Below are positions 43,477-53,133 of a DNA stretch of 64,000 nt, one piece after another. Location of the stretch: the NCBI RefSeq assembly GCF_024359525.1, contig NZ_JAKZEU010000001.1, positions 248,001 to 312,000 of the forward strand, in the 5' to 3' direction. Position numbers and translations under genes: made by a program. Numbering within the stretch: position 1 is the first letter of the stretch; each line of letters begins with the position of its first letter. The notes below the pieces were generated by a model. It did no database searches. It had not been told where the DNA came from and saw only the letters and a program-made list of their open reading frames with translations. This DNA comes from Paracoccus albicereus. GTDB taxonomy: Bacteria; Pseudomonadota; Alphaproteobacteria; Rhodobacterales; Rhodobacteraceae.

Positions 43477-44040
43477 ATGATCGGAAAGATCCTGTTCCTC
43501 GTGCTGCCGGTCGCCGCCTTCCTTGGCGGCTCGGCCGGCGGCGCGATGCTCCGTGGCGATGAAACCGTGATTGACGGGGGTCATGGTGAGGTGACGGCAG
43601 AAGGTCATGCGACCGAGGCAGAGGCAGGCGGCCACGACGCCGAGCCGGCTGCAGCACCGGTGAAGACCGCGAAGGCGGATATGCATGGTGGCGGACACGG
43701 CGAGGCCGGAAGCGGCGCCGTCGCCTGGTTCAACTTCCCGAGTCAGTTCTTCGTGCCCGTCGTGCGCAACGGCAACACCGACTACACCATGATCCTGACG
43801 CTGACACTGGAGACGCCGGGCGAGGCGCTGTCCGGGGTCGAAGCCTTGGAACATCGCTTGCGCGACGCGATGCTGCGCCAGTTGATCATCCACGCCAATA
43901 CCGGTGGTTTCGACGGCAATTACACATCGGAAGGTCAGTTGAGAAAGCTGCGCGACGCGCTTCTGGCAGCCGCGCGTTCAGCCGGGGGCGACGGTGTCGA
44001 CGCCGTGCTGATCGAGGATATCGCCCGGAAAGAGGGCTGA
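43477..44040 (+). CDS. fliL: Flagellar basal body-associated protein FliL-like
   Basis: FliL supports stator function at the motor. The 187-residue product has one N-terminal membrane segment (MIGKILFLVLPVAAFLGGSA), a His/Glu/Gly-rich linker and a periplasmic stomatin-like region from about 88 (WFNFPSQFFVPVVRNG). The true start is MIGKILF, 10 bases after flgH; an earlier in-frame codon lies inside flgH. The identity rests on position plus this layout. Confidence 0.8.
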   Translation: MIGKILFLVLPVAAFLGGSAGGAMLRGDETVIDGGHGEVTAEGHATEAEAGGHDAEPAAAPVKTAKADMHGGGHGEAGSGAVAWFNFPSQFFVPVVRNGNTDYTMILTLTLETPGEALSGVEALEHRLRDAMLRQLIIHANTGGFDGNYTSEGQLRKLRDALLAAARSAGGDGVDAVLIEDIARKEG

Positions 44041-44108
44041 TCCCTGCGGGGATTGCCCTCGACCGTGCCGGACGACTACGAAGAGCCGATCACGGGACGG
44101 GTTCTTCG

Positions 44109-45050
44109 ATGCCGCACATGCCGATCGTCATCCTGATGGCCGTCTACAACGGCGCCCGCCACATGCAGGCACAGCTGGACAGCATCGCTGCGCAGGATCA
44201 CCAGGACTGGTCCTTGATCGTCGGCGATGACGGTTCGGACGACGACAGCCGCAAGATCGTCGACGCCTTCGCCGCCTCACAGCCCGGCGGCCGCGTGCGG
44301 CGGATCGACGGTCCCCGGGCGGGCGCGACGGCCAATTTCCTGCATCTGGTCGACGCCGCACCCGAAGGCTGTGCCCTCGCCTTCTGCGATCAGGACGATG
44401 TCTGGCTGAGGGACAAGCTGGCTCGTGCCGCTTCCGCGCTGGCCTCACATGGGGCGGGCGCGGCGCATTATTCGGCGCGCACGATCATCGCCGGCCCTGA
44501 CCTGAAGCCTCTTGGACCATCGCCGCGGTTCACCCGTCCGTTCGGATTGCGGAACGCTCTGGTTCAGGCCTGCACGGCGGGAAATACCAGCGTCTTCAGT
44601 CCGTCCGCGGCCGCGATCCTGCGTGCAGGTGCCGGTGCGGCGCGGCGAGCGGATGTCGTTTCCCATGATTGGTGGGCCTATCAGCTGATCGCCGCTTCGG
44701 GCGGCAGCATTCTCAAGGACGACCAGCCGGTGCTTTTATACAGGCAGCATGGTGGCAACGAGATGGGTCGCAACGATACCTGGCGGGCGAAGGTCAAGCG
44801 GCTCGGGATGCTGTTCGACGGCGATTTCGGCCGCTGGATGCGGGCCAATGTGAACGCGCTTCAGGGCGCGGACGACCTGCTGACACCCGAGGCGCGCGAC
44901 ATCACCGCCCACCTCCAATCGCTGCTTGCGGCGTCCGGACCCAAAGCCGCCGCGGGCTTCGCGCAGCTCGGGCTCTATCGTCACGAAGCGGCAGGGACAG
45001 CCGCCCTCTACCTTGCCGCCGCAGCGGGCCGACTGCGTCAGCGCGGCTGA
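44109..45050 (+). CDS. Glycosyltransferase family 2, rhamnosyltransferase-like
   Basis: This 313-residue cytoplasmic GT-A enzyme starts PIVILMAVYNGARHMQAQLD. It has the nucleotide-sugar site VGDDGSDDDS and the metal motif CDQDDVW near residues 96-102. These features and the adjacent dTDP-rhamnose operon suggest that it transfers rhamnose to a surface polysaccharide, although the sugar is an inference. It ends one base before rfbA, which is convergent. Confidence 0.82.
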   Translation: MPHMPIVILMAVYNGARHMQAQLDSIAAQDHQDWSLIVGDDGSDDDSRKIVDAFAASQPGGRVRRIDGPRAGATANFLHLVDAAPEGCALAFCDQDDVWLRDKLARAASALASHGAGAAHYSARTIIAGPDLKPLGPSPRFTRPFGLRNALVQACTAGNTSVFSPSAAAILRAGAGAARRADVVSHDWWAYQLIAASGGSILKDDQPVLLYRQHGGNEMGRNDTWRAKVKRLGMLFDGDFGRWMRANVNALQGADDLLTPEARDITAHLQSLLAASGPKAAAGFAQLGLYRHEAAGTAALYLAAAAGRLRQRG

Positions 45051-45051
45051 A

Positions 45052-45933
45052 TCAGCCCAGCAACCGCAGCAGATAGGTGCCGTAATCGTTCTTGGCGAAG
45101 GTCTTCGCCCGCGCGCGCAGCTGGTCCGCGTCGATCCACCCTTGCTCGAACGCGATCTCGTCCGGACAGCCCGTCTGCAGACCCTGCCGCTTTTCCAGCG
45201 TCCGCACGAAGTTGCCGGCATCCAGCAGGCTGCCATGCGTGCCGGTGTCCAGCCACGCGAATCCGCGCCCCATCCGCTCGACCGTCAGCGATCCGTCCCC
45301 GAGATAGCTTTCCAGAAGCGAGGTGATCTCCAGTTCGCCGCGCTCGGACGGTTGCACCTCTGCCGCGCGGCGCGAGGCGGTGCCGTCCAGGAAATAAAGC
45401 CCGGTCACCGCGTATTGTGAGGGCGGAACCGACGGCTTTTCCACGATCGCGCGGACCTTGCCGTCGTCCGCGAAATCCACCACGCCATAGCGTTCGGGGT
45501 CGACCACGCGATAGCCGAACACGGTCCCGCCATCGGGCTTCGCGTCGGCCGCCGCAAGCAACTCGCTCAGGCCGTGGCCGAAGAAGATGTTGTCGCCCAG
45601 CACCATCGCCGACGGCGCCCCGGCCAGAAAATCCTCGGCCAGAAGGTAGGCTTGCGCCAGCCCGTCGGGCGAGGGCTGCACGATCCACTCGAAATGCAGA
45701 CCCCATTGCGAGCCATCGCCCAGCAGACGCTGAAACTGGCTCTGATCCTCGGGCGTGGTGATGATTGCGATGTCGCGGATGCCCGCGAGCATCAGCACCG
45801 AGACCGGATAATAGATCATCGGCTTGTCGTAGACGGGCAGAAGCTGCTTCGAGACGCCCATCGTGATCGGGTACAGCCGCGTGCCCGACCCGCCGGCAAG
45901 GATGATGCCCTTGCGCCCTGTCCCCTTGCTCAT
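45052..45933 (-). CDS. rfbA: Glucose-1-phosphate thymidylyltransferase
   Basis: RfbA couples dTTP and glucose-1-phosphate to dTDP-glucose, the first step to dTDP-L-rhamnose. The 293-residue product begins with GIILAGGSGTRLYPITMG and has QLLPVYDKPMIYYP and LGDNIFFGHG. The length matches the long RmlA form. It is the last gene of the rfbCBDA operon, overlapping rfbD by four bases. Confidence 0.96.
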   Translation of the reverse strand: MSKGTGRKGIILAGGSGTRLYPITMGVSKQLLPVYDKPMIYYPVSVLMLAGIRDIAIITTPEDQSQFQRLLGDGSQWGLHFEWIVQPSPDGLAQAYLLAEDFLAGAPSAMVLGDNIFFGHGLSELLAAADAKPDGGTVFGYRVVDPERYGVVDFADDGKVRAIVEKPSVPPSQYAVTGLYFLDGTASRRAAEVQPSERGELEITSLLESYLGDGSLTVERMGRGFAWLDTGTHGSLLDAGNFVRTLEKRQGLQTGCPDEIAFEQGWIDADQLRARAKTFAKNDYGTYLLRLLG

Positions 45934-46787
45934 TCGCTATCCTTCAATTCGGCGAGGACGTCGGCAAGACCGGCATTCCAGTCCGGGCGTGCGATGCCGA
46001 AATCAGCCTCGATCCGGCTGCAATCCAGCCGCGAGTTCAGCGGTCGCTGCGCAGGCGTAGGATAGTCCGCAGTAGGGATCTCGTTGACGTCACACGACAC
46101 ACCGGCCTGCGCGAAGATCTCGCGTGCAAAACCCGCCCAGCTTGTCTCGGGGCCGCCGGCGAAGTGGTAGAGGCCGCGCTTGTCGCTGTCCCCGATCATC
46201 TGCTCGCCCATCGTCAGCAACGCCCGCGCGATCGCAGCGGCAGGCGTCGGGCCACCGATCTGGTCGGCGACGACGTTGATGCCGTCCTTTTCCGCGCCGA
46301 GTCGCAGCATCGTCTTGACGAAATTCGAACCGTGGGCCGAAAAAACCCAGGACGTGCGCAGGATCGCGGATTGACCGCCCGCCTCGGCCACGGCCGCTTC
46401 GCCGTCGCGCTTGCTGGACCCGTAGATGCCCAACGGTCCGGTCTCGTCGTCCTCGCGCCAAGGTCGGTCGCCCGATCCGTCGAACACGTAGTCGGTCGAA
46501 ACGGTCAGAAACGGGATCGACAGTTCGGCACATTCCTCGGCCATCGCGGCGGGCGATTCCGTGTTGGCGAGACGGGCCGTCTCTTCATCGTCCTCGGCCT
46601 TGTCGACCGCAGTGAAGGCCGCGGCATTGATGACCAGACGCGGCTTCACGTCGCGGATCAGCGCCGCGCAATCCATCGGCCGTGCCAGATCCGCGCGCTC
46701 GCGGTCGGCATAGTCCGCGTCGGGCGCCAGCCGCTGCAATTCGCGGGCCACCTGCCCGGTCTTGCCGAATACCAGAAGTCCTTGCAT
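45930..46787 (-). CDS. rfbD: dTDP-4-dehydrorhamnose reductase
   Basis: RfbD carries out the final NADPH-dependent step to dTDP-L-rhamnose. The 285-residue product starts [18 protein letters not shown] with the Rossmann motif GKTGQV. It also has NAAAFTAVDKAED, STDYVFDG and the Tyr-x3-Lys pair in YGSSKRDGE. The start shares one base with the rfbB stop (TGATG) and follows GGGAGCGG; the upstream extension is spurious. Confidence 0.94.
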   Translation of the reverse strand: MQGLLVFGKTGQVARELQRLAPDADYADRERADLARPMDCAALIRDVKPRLVINAAAFTAVDKAEDDEETARLANTESPAAMAEECAELSIPFLTVSTDYVFDGSGDRPWREDDETGPLGIYGSSKRDGEAAVAEAGGQSAILRTSWVFSAHGSNFVKTMLRLGAEKDGINVVADQIGGPTPAAAIARALLTMGEQMIGDSDKRGLYHFAGGPETSWAGFAREIFAQAGVSCDVNEIPTADYPTPAQRPLNSRLDCSRIEADFGIARPDWNAGLADVLAELKDSE

Positions 46788-47824
46788 CAACCCGCTCCCA
46801 ACCGTTTTCCAACGCCGTCCCGCGCCAGCAGCGGCTGCCACCAGTCGCGGTTCGCGAGATACCATTCCACTGTGCGCCGCAGCCCTTCTTCGACCGTCAC
46901 CGAGGGCCGCCAGCCCAGTTCCTCGCGGATGCGCGTCGGGTCGATCGCATAACGCCTGTCATGGCCGGGACGATCCGTGACGAAGGAAATCAGATCGGCG
47001 TGTGGCGCGCCTTCGGGGTGCAGATCGTCCATGTGGGCGCAGATCGTGCGGACAAGGTCGATATTCGTCGCCTCATTCTCGCCACCGATATTGTAGCTGC
47101 GGCCGACCTGCCCCTTTCCCAGGACCAGCAGCAACGCGTCGGCATGATCTTCGACATACAGCCAGTCACGGACATTGCCGCCGTCGCCATAAACCGGAAT
47201 TGGCTGACCCGACAGCGCCTTCAGGATCACCACCGGGACCAGCTTTTCCGGGAAATGGTAAGGGCCGTAGTTGTTGGAGCAATTTGTCAGAACGACCGGC
47301 AGGCCGTAGGTCTCGTGCCAGGCGCGGACAAGATGGTCGCTGCCCGCTTTGCTGGCCGAATAGGGGCTGCGCGGATCGTAGGGCGTATCCTCGGTGAACT
47401 TTCCGGTTTCGCCGAGGCTGCCGAACACTTCGTCGGTCGAGATGTGGTGGAAACGGAAATGATCGGGCTTGCCGGCCTCGACCCAGTAGGCTCGGGCGGC
47501 TTCCAGCATGTTGTAGGTGCCGGTGATGTTCGTCTCTATGAAGGCGCCGGGGCCGTCGATCGATCGATCAACATGGCTTTCGGCGGCCAGATGCATCACC
47601 GCGTCGGGCTTGTGCAAGGCAAAGACCCGATCTAGCGCCTCACGGTTGCGGATGTCGCATTCTTCGAAACTGTAGAGGTTGCTTCCCGCCGCGCCCGCCA
47701 CGTTCTGAAGGTTCGCCGCATAGGTCAGCGCGTCGACATTCACCACTTCATGTCCGCGTTCGACCGCAAGCCTGACCACCGCAGAGCCGATGAAGCCCGC
47801 GCCGCCCGTCACCAGAAGTTTCAT
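46787..47824 (-). CDS. rfbB: dTDP-glucose 4,6-dehydratase
   Basis: RfbB converts dTDP-glucose to the 4-keto-6-deoxy sugar. The 345-residue short-chain dehydrogenase has [30 protein letters not shown], the catalytic STDEVFG and [15 protein letters not shown] (Tyr-x3-Lys). The start lies in an ATGA overlap with the rfbC stop, which fixes it. Confidence 0.96.
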   Translation of the reverse strand: MKLLVTGGAGFIGSAVVRLAVERGHEVVNVDALTYAANLQNVAGAAGSNLYSFEECDIRNREALDRVFALHKPDAVMHLAAESHVDRSIDGPGAFIETNITGTYNMLEAARAYWVEAGKPDHFRFHHISTDEVFGSLGETGKFTEDTPYDPRSPYSASKAGSDHLVRAWHETYGLPVVLTNCSNNYGPYHFPEKLVPVVILKALSGQPIPVYGDGGNVRDWLYVEDHADALLLVLGKGQVGRSYNIGGENEATNIDLVRTICAHMDDLHPEGAPHADLISFVTDRPGHDRRYAIDPTRIREELGWRPSVTVEEGLRRTVEWYLANRDWWQPLLARDGVGKRLGAG

Positions 47825-48381
47825 GCGGCATCCCCGGTATCGAAGGGAGAGGTCCATTCGGCAAATGCCGGCGCTTTGCGGTCCTTGTCCGAAAGCTGAG
47901 GCGACTCGACGCCCCAGTCGATGCCGAGCGAATCCCAGCGCACCGCCCCGTCAGCCGCCTGATTGTAGTGGTCGGTACATTTGTAGATGATTTCCGTGTC
48001 GGGCTCGCGCGTCACGAAACCGTGCAGGAACCCCGCCGGCACCCACAGCTGGCGCCCGTTCTCGAAGCTCAGTTCCTCGCCGACCCATTGCCCGTATGTC
48101 GGGCTGCCACGGCGCGCATCGACGGCGACATCGTAAAGCGCGCCACGCCCACAGCGTACCAGCTTGCCCTGCGCATGGGGCGGCGCCTGGTAGTGAAGGC
48201 CCCGCAGCGTGCCGACCGCGGTCGACAACGAATGGTTGTCCTGAACGAATTCAGGCAGTTCCACCCCCGCCTCGCTCAGCGCCTTGCGATTCCAGCTTTC
48301 CGAGAAGAAGCCGCGCGCATCGCCGTGGCGTTTCGGGGTGATGACGACCACGTCGGGTATCGCCGTCGCTTCTATCTGCAT
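47821..48381 (-). CDS. rfbC: dTDP-4-dehydrorhamnose 3,5-epimerase
   Basis: RfbC epimerises the 4-keto sugar at C3 and C5. The 186-residue cupin starts [20 protein letters not shown] and has the active-site part [10 protein letters not shown] and the later [11 protein letters not shown]. It is first in the rfbCBDA operon. The ribosome-binding site is modest; the upstream frame extension to 48453 has no family match. Confidence 0.94.
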   Translation of the reverse strand: MQIEATAIPDVVVITPKRHGDARGFFSESWNRKALSEAGVELPEFVQDNHSLSTAVGTLRGLHYQAPPHAQGKLVRCGRGALYDVAVDARRGSPTYGQWVGEELSFENGRQLWVPAGFLHGFVTREPDTEIIYKCTDHYNQAADGAVRWDSLGIDWGVESPQLSDKDRKAPAFAEWTSPFDTGDAA

Positions 48382-48564
48382 CTTCGGGATCACTCTTCGG
48401 TCAGGCCGGCACGATATACGAATTCGGCCCGCCACTGTCACCCCCCGTGGCACTGGCGACGCAGCTCGGCGGCATCCCGCGCCTTCCCCGTCGAAGGCGT
48501 TGCCGGGCGTGTCCTATCCTTCTAGTTGTAGCGGTGCGAAGGACGGGCGAAGGACAATCGTTTC

Positions 48565-50529
48565 ATGGCAATTGCGAGCACCGCCCGGGTCGCGGATTAT
48601 CTGACCACGGGCTTCTGGCAGGATGTTGGCATGACCGCCCCCTTCTGGCGGATCGGTGCGGGCGACACGTTGAACGTTTCGAACACATTGCCGGGGGTCG
48701 AGGGCACGCTGGCCCGGATCGCGCTGGAGGCCTGGACTTCGGTCAGCGGGATCCAGTTTCGCACCGTGGCGAACGAGGCTGCGGCCCAGATCACGCTGAA
48801 CAAGGAAGGTTCGTCCAGCCACGCGGATTTCCAGTATCGCGCCGATGGTTCGCTGATCCGGTCCGACGTCACCATGGCGTCGAACTGGTCGCTGTATTAC
48901 GGCAGCACGCTTGACAGCTACTACATGCAGACTCTGGTCCATGAACTGGGCCACGCTTTGGGGCTAGGACATGCAGGCCCCTACAATGGCCAGGCCACGT
49001 GGGGCATCGACAACTTCTACGACAACGACAGTTGGCAGATGTCGGTGATGTCCTACTTCGCACCCACGCAGGCGCCTGCCGTGCGCGCGTCTTACGGCTG
49101 GGCAATCACCCCGATGCCGGCGGACATCGTCGCGATCCACCAGCTTTACGGCAAACCCACCGGCGTCAACGACGGCGCGACCACCTACGGCTGGAACAGC
49201 AATGCCGGCGGCATCCACGGCTATATCGGGCGCGCGCTGACCGCAGGAACACTGAAAGACCCGATCATGATGACGATCTATGATCAGGGCGGCATCGACA
49301 CCCTGGACCTGTCTCGCGACAGGTTCGATCAGCGCATCTCTCTGGCAGCGCAAAGCTTTTCGGACGTACTGGGCCAAACCGGCAATCTGGGTATCGCCTA
49401 TGAAACCGTGATCGAGAATGTCCGCGCGGGCCTGGGTCATGATACGGTAATCGGCAACATCGTCGCCAATTCGCTGAGCGGCGGCGTCGGCAACGACCGC
49501 CTGTTCGGAGGCGGCGGGCACGACACGCTGCTGGGTGACGACGGCAATGACCTGCTGTCCGGCGATGCCGGCAACGATCTGCTGATCGGCAGCCTTGGAA
49601 ACGACCGAATGATGGGCGGTGCGGGTCGCGACACCCTGTCGGGCGGTGCCGGAAATGACTCGATGGCGGGCGGCACCGATGCTGATCGATTGAACGGGCA
49701 TGACGGCGCCGACCTGATCGACGGTCAGGAAGGGTCGGACACGCTGATCGGCGGTGCCGGCAACGATACGCTGAGCGGCGGCGCGGGCAACGATCTGATA
49801 AACGGTGGCAGCGGTCTGAACCTGCTGGCGGGGAACCATGGTAACGACACGATCATCGGCGCAGGCGACCGTGATCGCGTCTTCTCGGGGGTCGGCGACG
49901 ATCGGATGGTCCTCTACGGTGGCAACGATGTCGGGTACGGTGGCACGGGGAACGATCGCCTGAACGGCGGCAACGGCGCCGACACATTGCGCGGCGAGGA
50001 CGGAAACGACACGCTTTACGGCGGTCTTCACAACGATCTTCTTCTGGGCGGCGCGGGTAACGACAGCCTGATGGGCGACCGGCATGACGACCGGCTCGAT
50101 GGCGGGATCGGCGATGACTGGCTGAGCGGCGGCTGGGAAAACGATCGGCTTTGGGGACGGGCCGGCGCAGACACGGTCAACGGCGGCCGCGGCAACGATA
50201 CGCTCGACGGCGGCGGTGATGCCGACCTGCTGATCGGGGGCGGGGGTGCCGATCGTTTCATCTTCCGCGCGGCGTCCGACAGCCGTATGGCCGCGCCCGA
50301 CACGATCGCCGATTTCCAGCGCGGGACCGATCGGATGGATTTCACCGCAATGGAGCTGACCTGGTGTGGCCAGACCGCTTTCAGCGGCGAAGATCGCGCG
50401 GAACTGCGCTATGAAACCGAGGGGGCGGACCTGTTCGTTCTGGCCGATGCGAACGGGGACGGAACCGCCAATCTGCGCCTGTGTCTGTCCGACGTCGACG
50501 CGATCACGGCGCAGGATTTCCTGCTTTAG
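48565..50529 (+). CDS. Serralysin-like (M10B) metalloprotease with RTX repeats
   Basis: This 654-residue protein has no Sec signal peptide, as usual for type I secreted RTX proteins. The zinc site HELGHALGLGH (His126, His130, His136) and the Met-turn SVMSYF (Met162) identify an M10B metzincin. From about residue 285 to 575 nonapeptide repeats of GGxGNDxLx type bind calcium in a beta roll. The C-terminal tail (DRFIFRAASDSR..., TAQDFLL) is the usual secretion region. No type I secretion ABC, membrane-fusion or TolC gene lies nearby. It overlaps the convergent ycjF gene by four bases. Confidence 0.92.
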   Translation: MAIASTARVADYLTTGFWQDVGMTAPFWRIGAGDTLNVSNTLPGVEGTLARIALEAWTSVSGIQFRTVANEAAAQITLNKEGSSSHADFQYRADGSLIRSDVTMASNWSLYYGSTLDSYYMQTLVHELGHALGLGHAGPYNGQATWGIDNFYDNDSWQMSVMSYFAPTQAPAVRASYGWAITPMPADIVAIHQLYGKPTGVNDGATTYGWNSNAGGIHGYIGRALTAGTLKDPIMMTIYDQGGIDTLDLSRDRFDQRISLAAQSFSDVLGQTGNLGIAYETVIENVRAGLGHDTVIGNIVANSLSGGVGNDRLFGGGGHDTLLGDDGNDLLSGDAGNDLLIGSLGNDRMMGGAGRDTLSGGAGNDSMAGGTDADRLNGHDGADLIDGQEGSDTLIGGAGNDTLSGGAGNDLINGGSGLNLLAGNHGNDTIIGAGDRDRVFSGVGDDRMVLYGGNDVGYGGTGNDRLNGGNGADTLRGEDGNDTLYGGLHNDLLLGGAGNDSLMGDRHDDRLDGGIGDDWLSGGWENDRLWGRAGADTVNGGRGNDTLDGGGDADLLIGGGGADRFIFRAASDSRMAAPDTIADFQRGTDRMDFTAMELTWCGQTAFSGEDRAELRYETEGADLFVLADANGDGTANLRLCLSDVDAITAQDFLL

Positions 50530-51671
50530 TCGCGCGCGCCGTCCTTCGGCGGGTTGCGACCGTCCGTCTCATCGGTCCTGCCGAACAGACCAGCGAGACC
50601 GCGGCTAACCAGATTTCCGACCTTGGGACGCGGCTGATGGATGAAGGGCAACGGCCGGCAGACCTCCATCGCGGCGATGCCGACGCGGGCGGTCAGAGCA
50701 CCGTTGACGACCCCCTCGCCGAAACGACGGCTGACCTTGGCCAGCATCCCGCCACCAGCCACCGTGTGGATCAGGTCATCGCCCGCTGCCACGGCGCCCG
50801 TCGCCACAAGATGAGTGATGACGGTCCGCGCAAGCCGCCACCCACCAACGGCGCCTGCCCGCCCGCCATAGATCTCGGCCATGCGTCGGATCATCCTCAG
50901 GTTCGCCGCCAGGGCCGCCATCACGTCGGCCAAGGCCAGCGGGATCAACGCGGTCGCCGCGGCGACGGTGCGCGCCGCAGCCTCGATCTCGCGCCGGGCT
51001 TCCTGATCGAGCGGGGCCAGAAGCTCGGTTTCAGCCAGACCCAGAAGCGTCTGGGCATCGAAGACATCGCCACGCCGTTCGGCGAGGCGGTCGCGCGCCC
51101 ATTGCGTTTCCGTCCGCCTGCCATAGAGCGCCAGCATCCGGTCGGTCACTGACTTGGCCCCGGTCAGATCACTTTTGGCCAGGGCAGCGCCCGCATCGCG
51201 GTGGATCGCATCGATCACCCCGAACCGCGCCCAGGCCCGGTATTCACGGATCGCCATGCCGAGTGCGGCAATCGCGAACAGCGCGAACAAAGCCACGCCG
51301 ATCCATCCCAGCAGAGGATAGCGGGCGATCAGGTTGTTGATGAAGTTCAGCGCCGCGACCGACAGAAGGAAGGTGAAAAGCGCGACGCCGGTATTGATGA
51401 AGAACCGGGTCAGCCTTGATGGTCCCCGACCGGCCAGGCGCAGCACCATCTCCATCGTGCGGGGACGCGGCAGCGGACCTGCACCATCGTCGATCGGCGC
51501 CGCGTCGGCGGGATTGGGTCCGGCGTCATTCTGCACACGCTCGCGCCTCGGCGCCTCGGTTCGGGGCGGCTCCTCGCCTGCGAAGGGGCGCGGGTCGGGG
51601 CGAGGTGTCCGCGCAGGTCCATCGCCCAGATCCAGTACGACAGGGCCGCGACGCTTTCGATCCTCGCTCAC
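50526..51671 (-). CDS. ycjF: TIGR01620/YcjF-like membrane protein
   Basis: This 381-residue inner-membrane protein belongs to the YcjF/DUF697 family. The GTG start (MSEDRKRRGPVVLDL) overlaps the ycjX stop (CTGTGAGCG), which fixes it; the longer frame is antisense run-on. The N-terminal 90 residues are hydrophilic and Pro-rich. Two membrane segments follow (FFINTGVALFTFLLSVAAL and PLLGWIGVALFALFAIAALG), then a helical DUF697-type part. Family function is unknown; it always pairs with YcjX. Confidence 0.88.
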   Translation of the reverse strand: MSEDRKRRGPVVLDLGDGPARTPRPDPRPFAGEEPPRTEAPRRERVQNDAGPNPADAAPIDDGAGPLPRPRTMEMVLRLAGRGPSRLTRFFINTGVALFTFLLSVAALNFINNLIARYPLLGWIGVALFALFAIAALGMAIREYRAWARFGVIDAIHRDAGAALAKSDLTGAKSVTDRMLALYGRRTETQWARDRLAERRGDVFDAQTLLGLAETELLAPLDQEARREIEAAARTVAAATALIPLALADVMAALAANLRMIRRMAEIYGGRAGAVGGWRLARTVITHLVATGAVAAGDDLIHTVAGGGMLAKVSRRFGEGVVNGALTARVGIAAMEVCRPLPFIHQPRPKVGNLVSRGLAGLFGRTDETDGRNPPKDGARD

Positions 51672-53038
51672 AGCCGGTCCCCGATCAGAAATTCGGCGGC
51701 CTTGTCCAGCCGGATATGGGGCGGTCCGTCGCCGGGTCGGGCGGTGTCCGCAGCGGGGGCGAAGTTCATCGCCGCGAAATCTCCGTCCAGCCAGTTGGTC
51801 GAACCTTCGGCGGCAGGACGCAGCAGATCGGATGGATTGCCGGGCAGTTCGCCCGCATAAAAGGCTGCCTGCCGCCCATCCATCAGCGTGCCGCGCACCG
51901 CCGGCAGATCCTCGCCATCCTGATGGATCACGTCCTCGGTCGTTGTTCGCAAGGCGGCGATCGCCATCGCCTCGGTCCGCGCACCGGAAAAATCGGCGCG
52001 GTCGCGCGCCTCGCGCAGCATCGCCGACAGGATCGCGGCCAGTTTCGGATGCTGGACGTGGTTCAGGTGATCGGCTTTGGTCGCGGCGAACAGGATCCGC
52101 TCCACCCGGCGCGTGCCCAGAAGCTGCGCCAGCCAGCCGGCGCGGCCCGGACGGAAGGCACCGAGAATATCGGCCATCGCGCGGCGCATGTCCTCGACCG
52201 CCTGCGGGCCCTGATGGATCGCGCCTAGGACGTCGACCAGCACCACCTGCCGGTCGATCCGGGCGAAATGATCGCGGAAGAACGGCTTCACCACCCGCAA
52301 GCGATAGGCGTCGTAGCGGCGGCGGAACTCTCGTCCGATGGGACCCTTCGACAGATCTTCGGGCAGCGGCGCGAAGGTCAGTGCCGGCGACCCCTCCATC
52401 TCGCCCGGCAACAGGAAGCGTCCCGGCGTGCAATCCGACCAGCCGGCGTCGCGCGCAGCGCGCAGATGGGCGGTAAAGGCGGTGGCGAGGCGCTGCGCCT
52501 GCGGCTCGTCAAACCGCGCCGCGCCATCGATCGCGGCCAGTTCCGCCTGATAGTCGTCGGCGAGCGGTCGGCCCTGCATCTGGTCCAGCGTCTCGGCCGA
52601 CCATTGCGCGAAATCGCGGTCCATCAGCCGCAGGTCCAGCAGCCATTCGCCGGGATAATCGACGATATCCAGATGCAGTGTCTGCATCCCGCGCAATCCA
52701 CCCAGCAATCCGCGCGGCCGAATCCGCAGCGACAGGCGCAACTGGCTGACATGGCGCGTGCCCTCGGGCCAGTGCGGGTCGGCACCGGTCAGCGCCGCAA
52801 GGTGACGTTCGTAATCGAAGCGCGGAACGGTATCGTCGGGCTGCGGCTGCAGCCAGGCCGAAACGATCGAGCCGTCGGCAGCCGCGCGCAGCGCGTGCAT
52901 CCGGCCCCGATCCATCAGATTGGCGACAAGGCTGGTGATGAACACGGTCTTGCCCGCGCGCGACAGCCCGGTAACGCCCAGTCGGACGACGGGGTCCGAC
53001 AGGCCAATGCCCTGCATCAGATCGCTGCCCAGTCCCAT
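51668..53038 (-). CDS. ycjX: YcjX family P-loop NTPase
   Basis: This 456-residue GTPase-like protein has Walker A GLSRAGKT at residues 24-31 and the region DIVDYPGEWLLDLRLM that is diagnostic of YcjX. Later motifs are VVLVDVLGAIHQGPQ and FAATKADHLN. The start MGLGSDLMQG follows a GGGAGC site; the upstream frame extension is not coding. It precedes ycjF with an overlap. The pair is linked to envelope stress in enterobacteria, but the role here is unknown. Confidence 0.93.
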   Translation of the reverse strand: MGLGSDLMQGIGLSDPVVRLGVTGLSRAGKTVFITSLVANLMDRGRMHALRAAADGSIVSAWLQPQPDDTVPRFDYERHLAALTGADPHWPEGTRHVSQLRLSLRIRPRGLLGGLRGMQTLHLDIVDYPGEWLLDLRLMDRDFAQWSAETLDQMQGRPLADDYQAELAAIDGAARFDEPQAQRLATAFTAHLRAARDAGWSDCTPGRFLLPGEMEGSPALTFAPLPEDLSKGPIGREFRRRYDAYRLRVVKPFFRDHFARIDRQVVLVDVLGAIHQGPQAVEDMRRAMADILGAFRPGRAGWLAQLLGTRRVERILFAATKADHLNHVQHPKLAAILSAMLREARDRADFSGARTEAMAIAALRTTTEDVIHQDGEDLPAVRGTLMDGRQAAFYAGELPGNPSDLLRPAAEGSTNWLDGDFAAMNFAPAADTARPGDGPPHIRLDKAAEFLIGDRL

Positions 53039-53133
53039 GCCGCTCCCTTCCTCGCGTCCGGGGAAGATAGGCACGGGGGGCAGCCTTGAACAGAGGGCTT
53101 CCCGGCACCGGTCTGCCTTGACATAAGCGGCAG

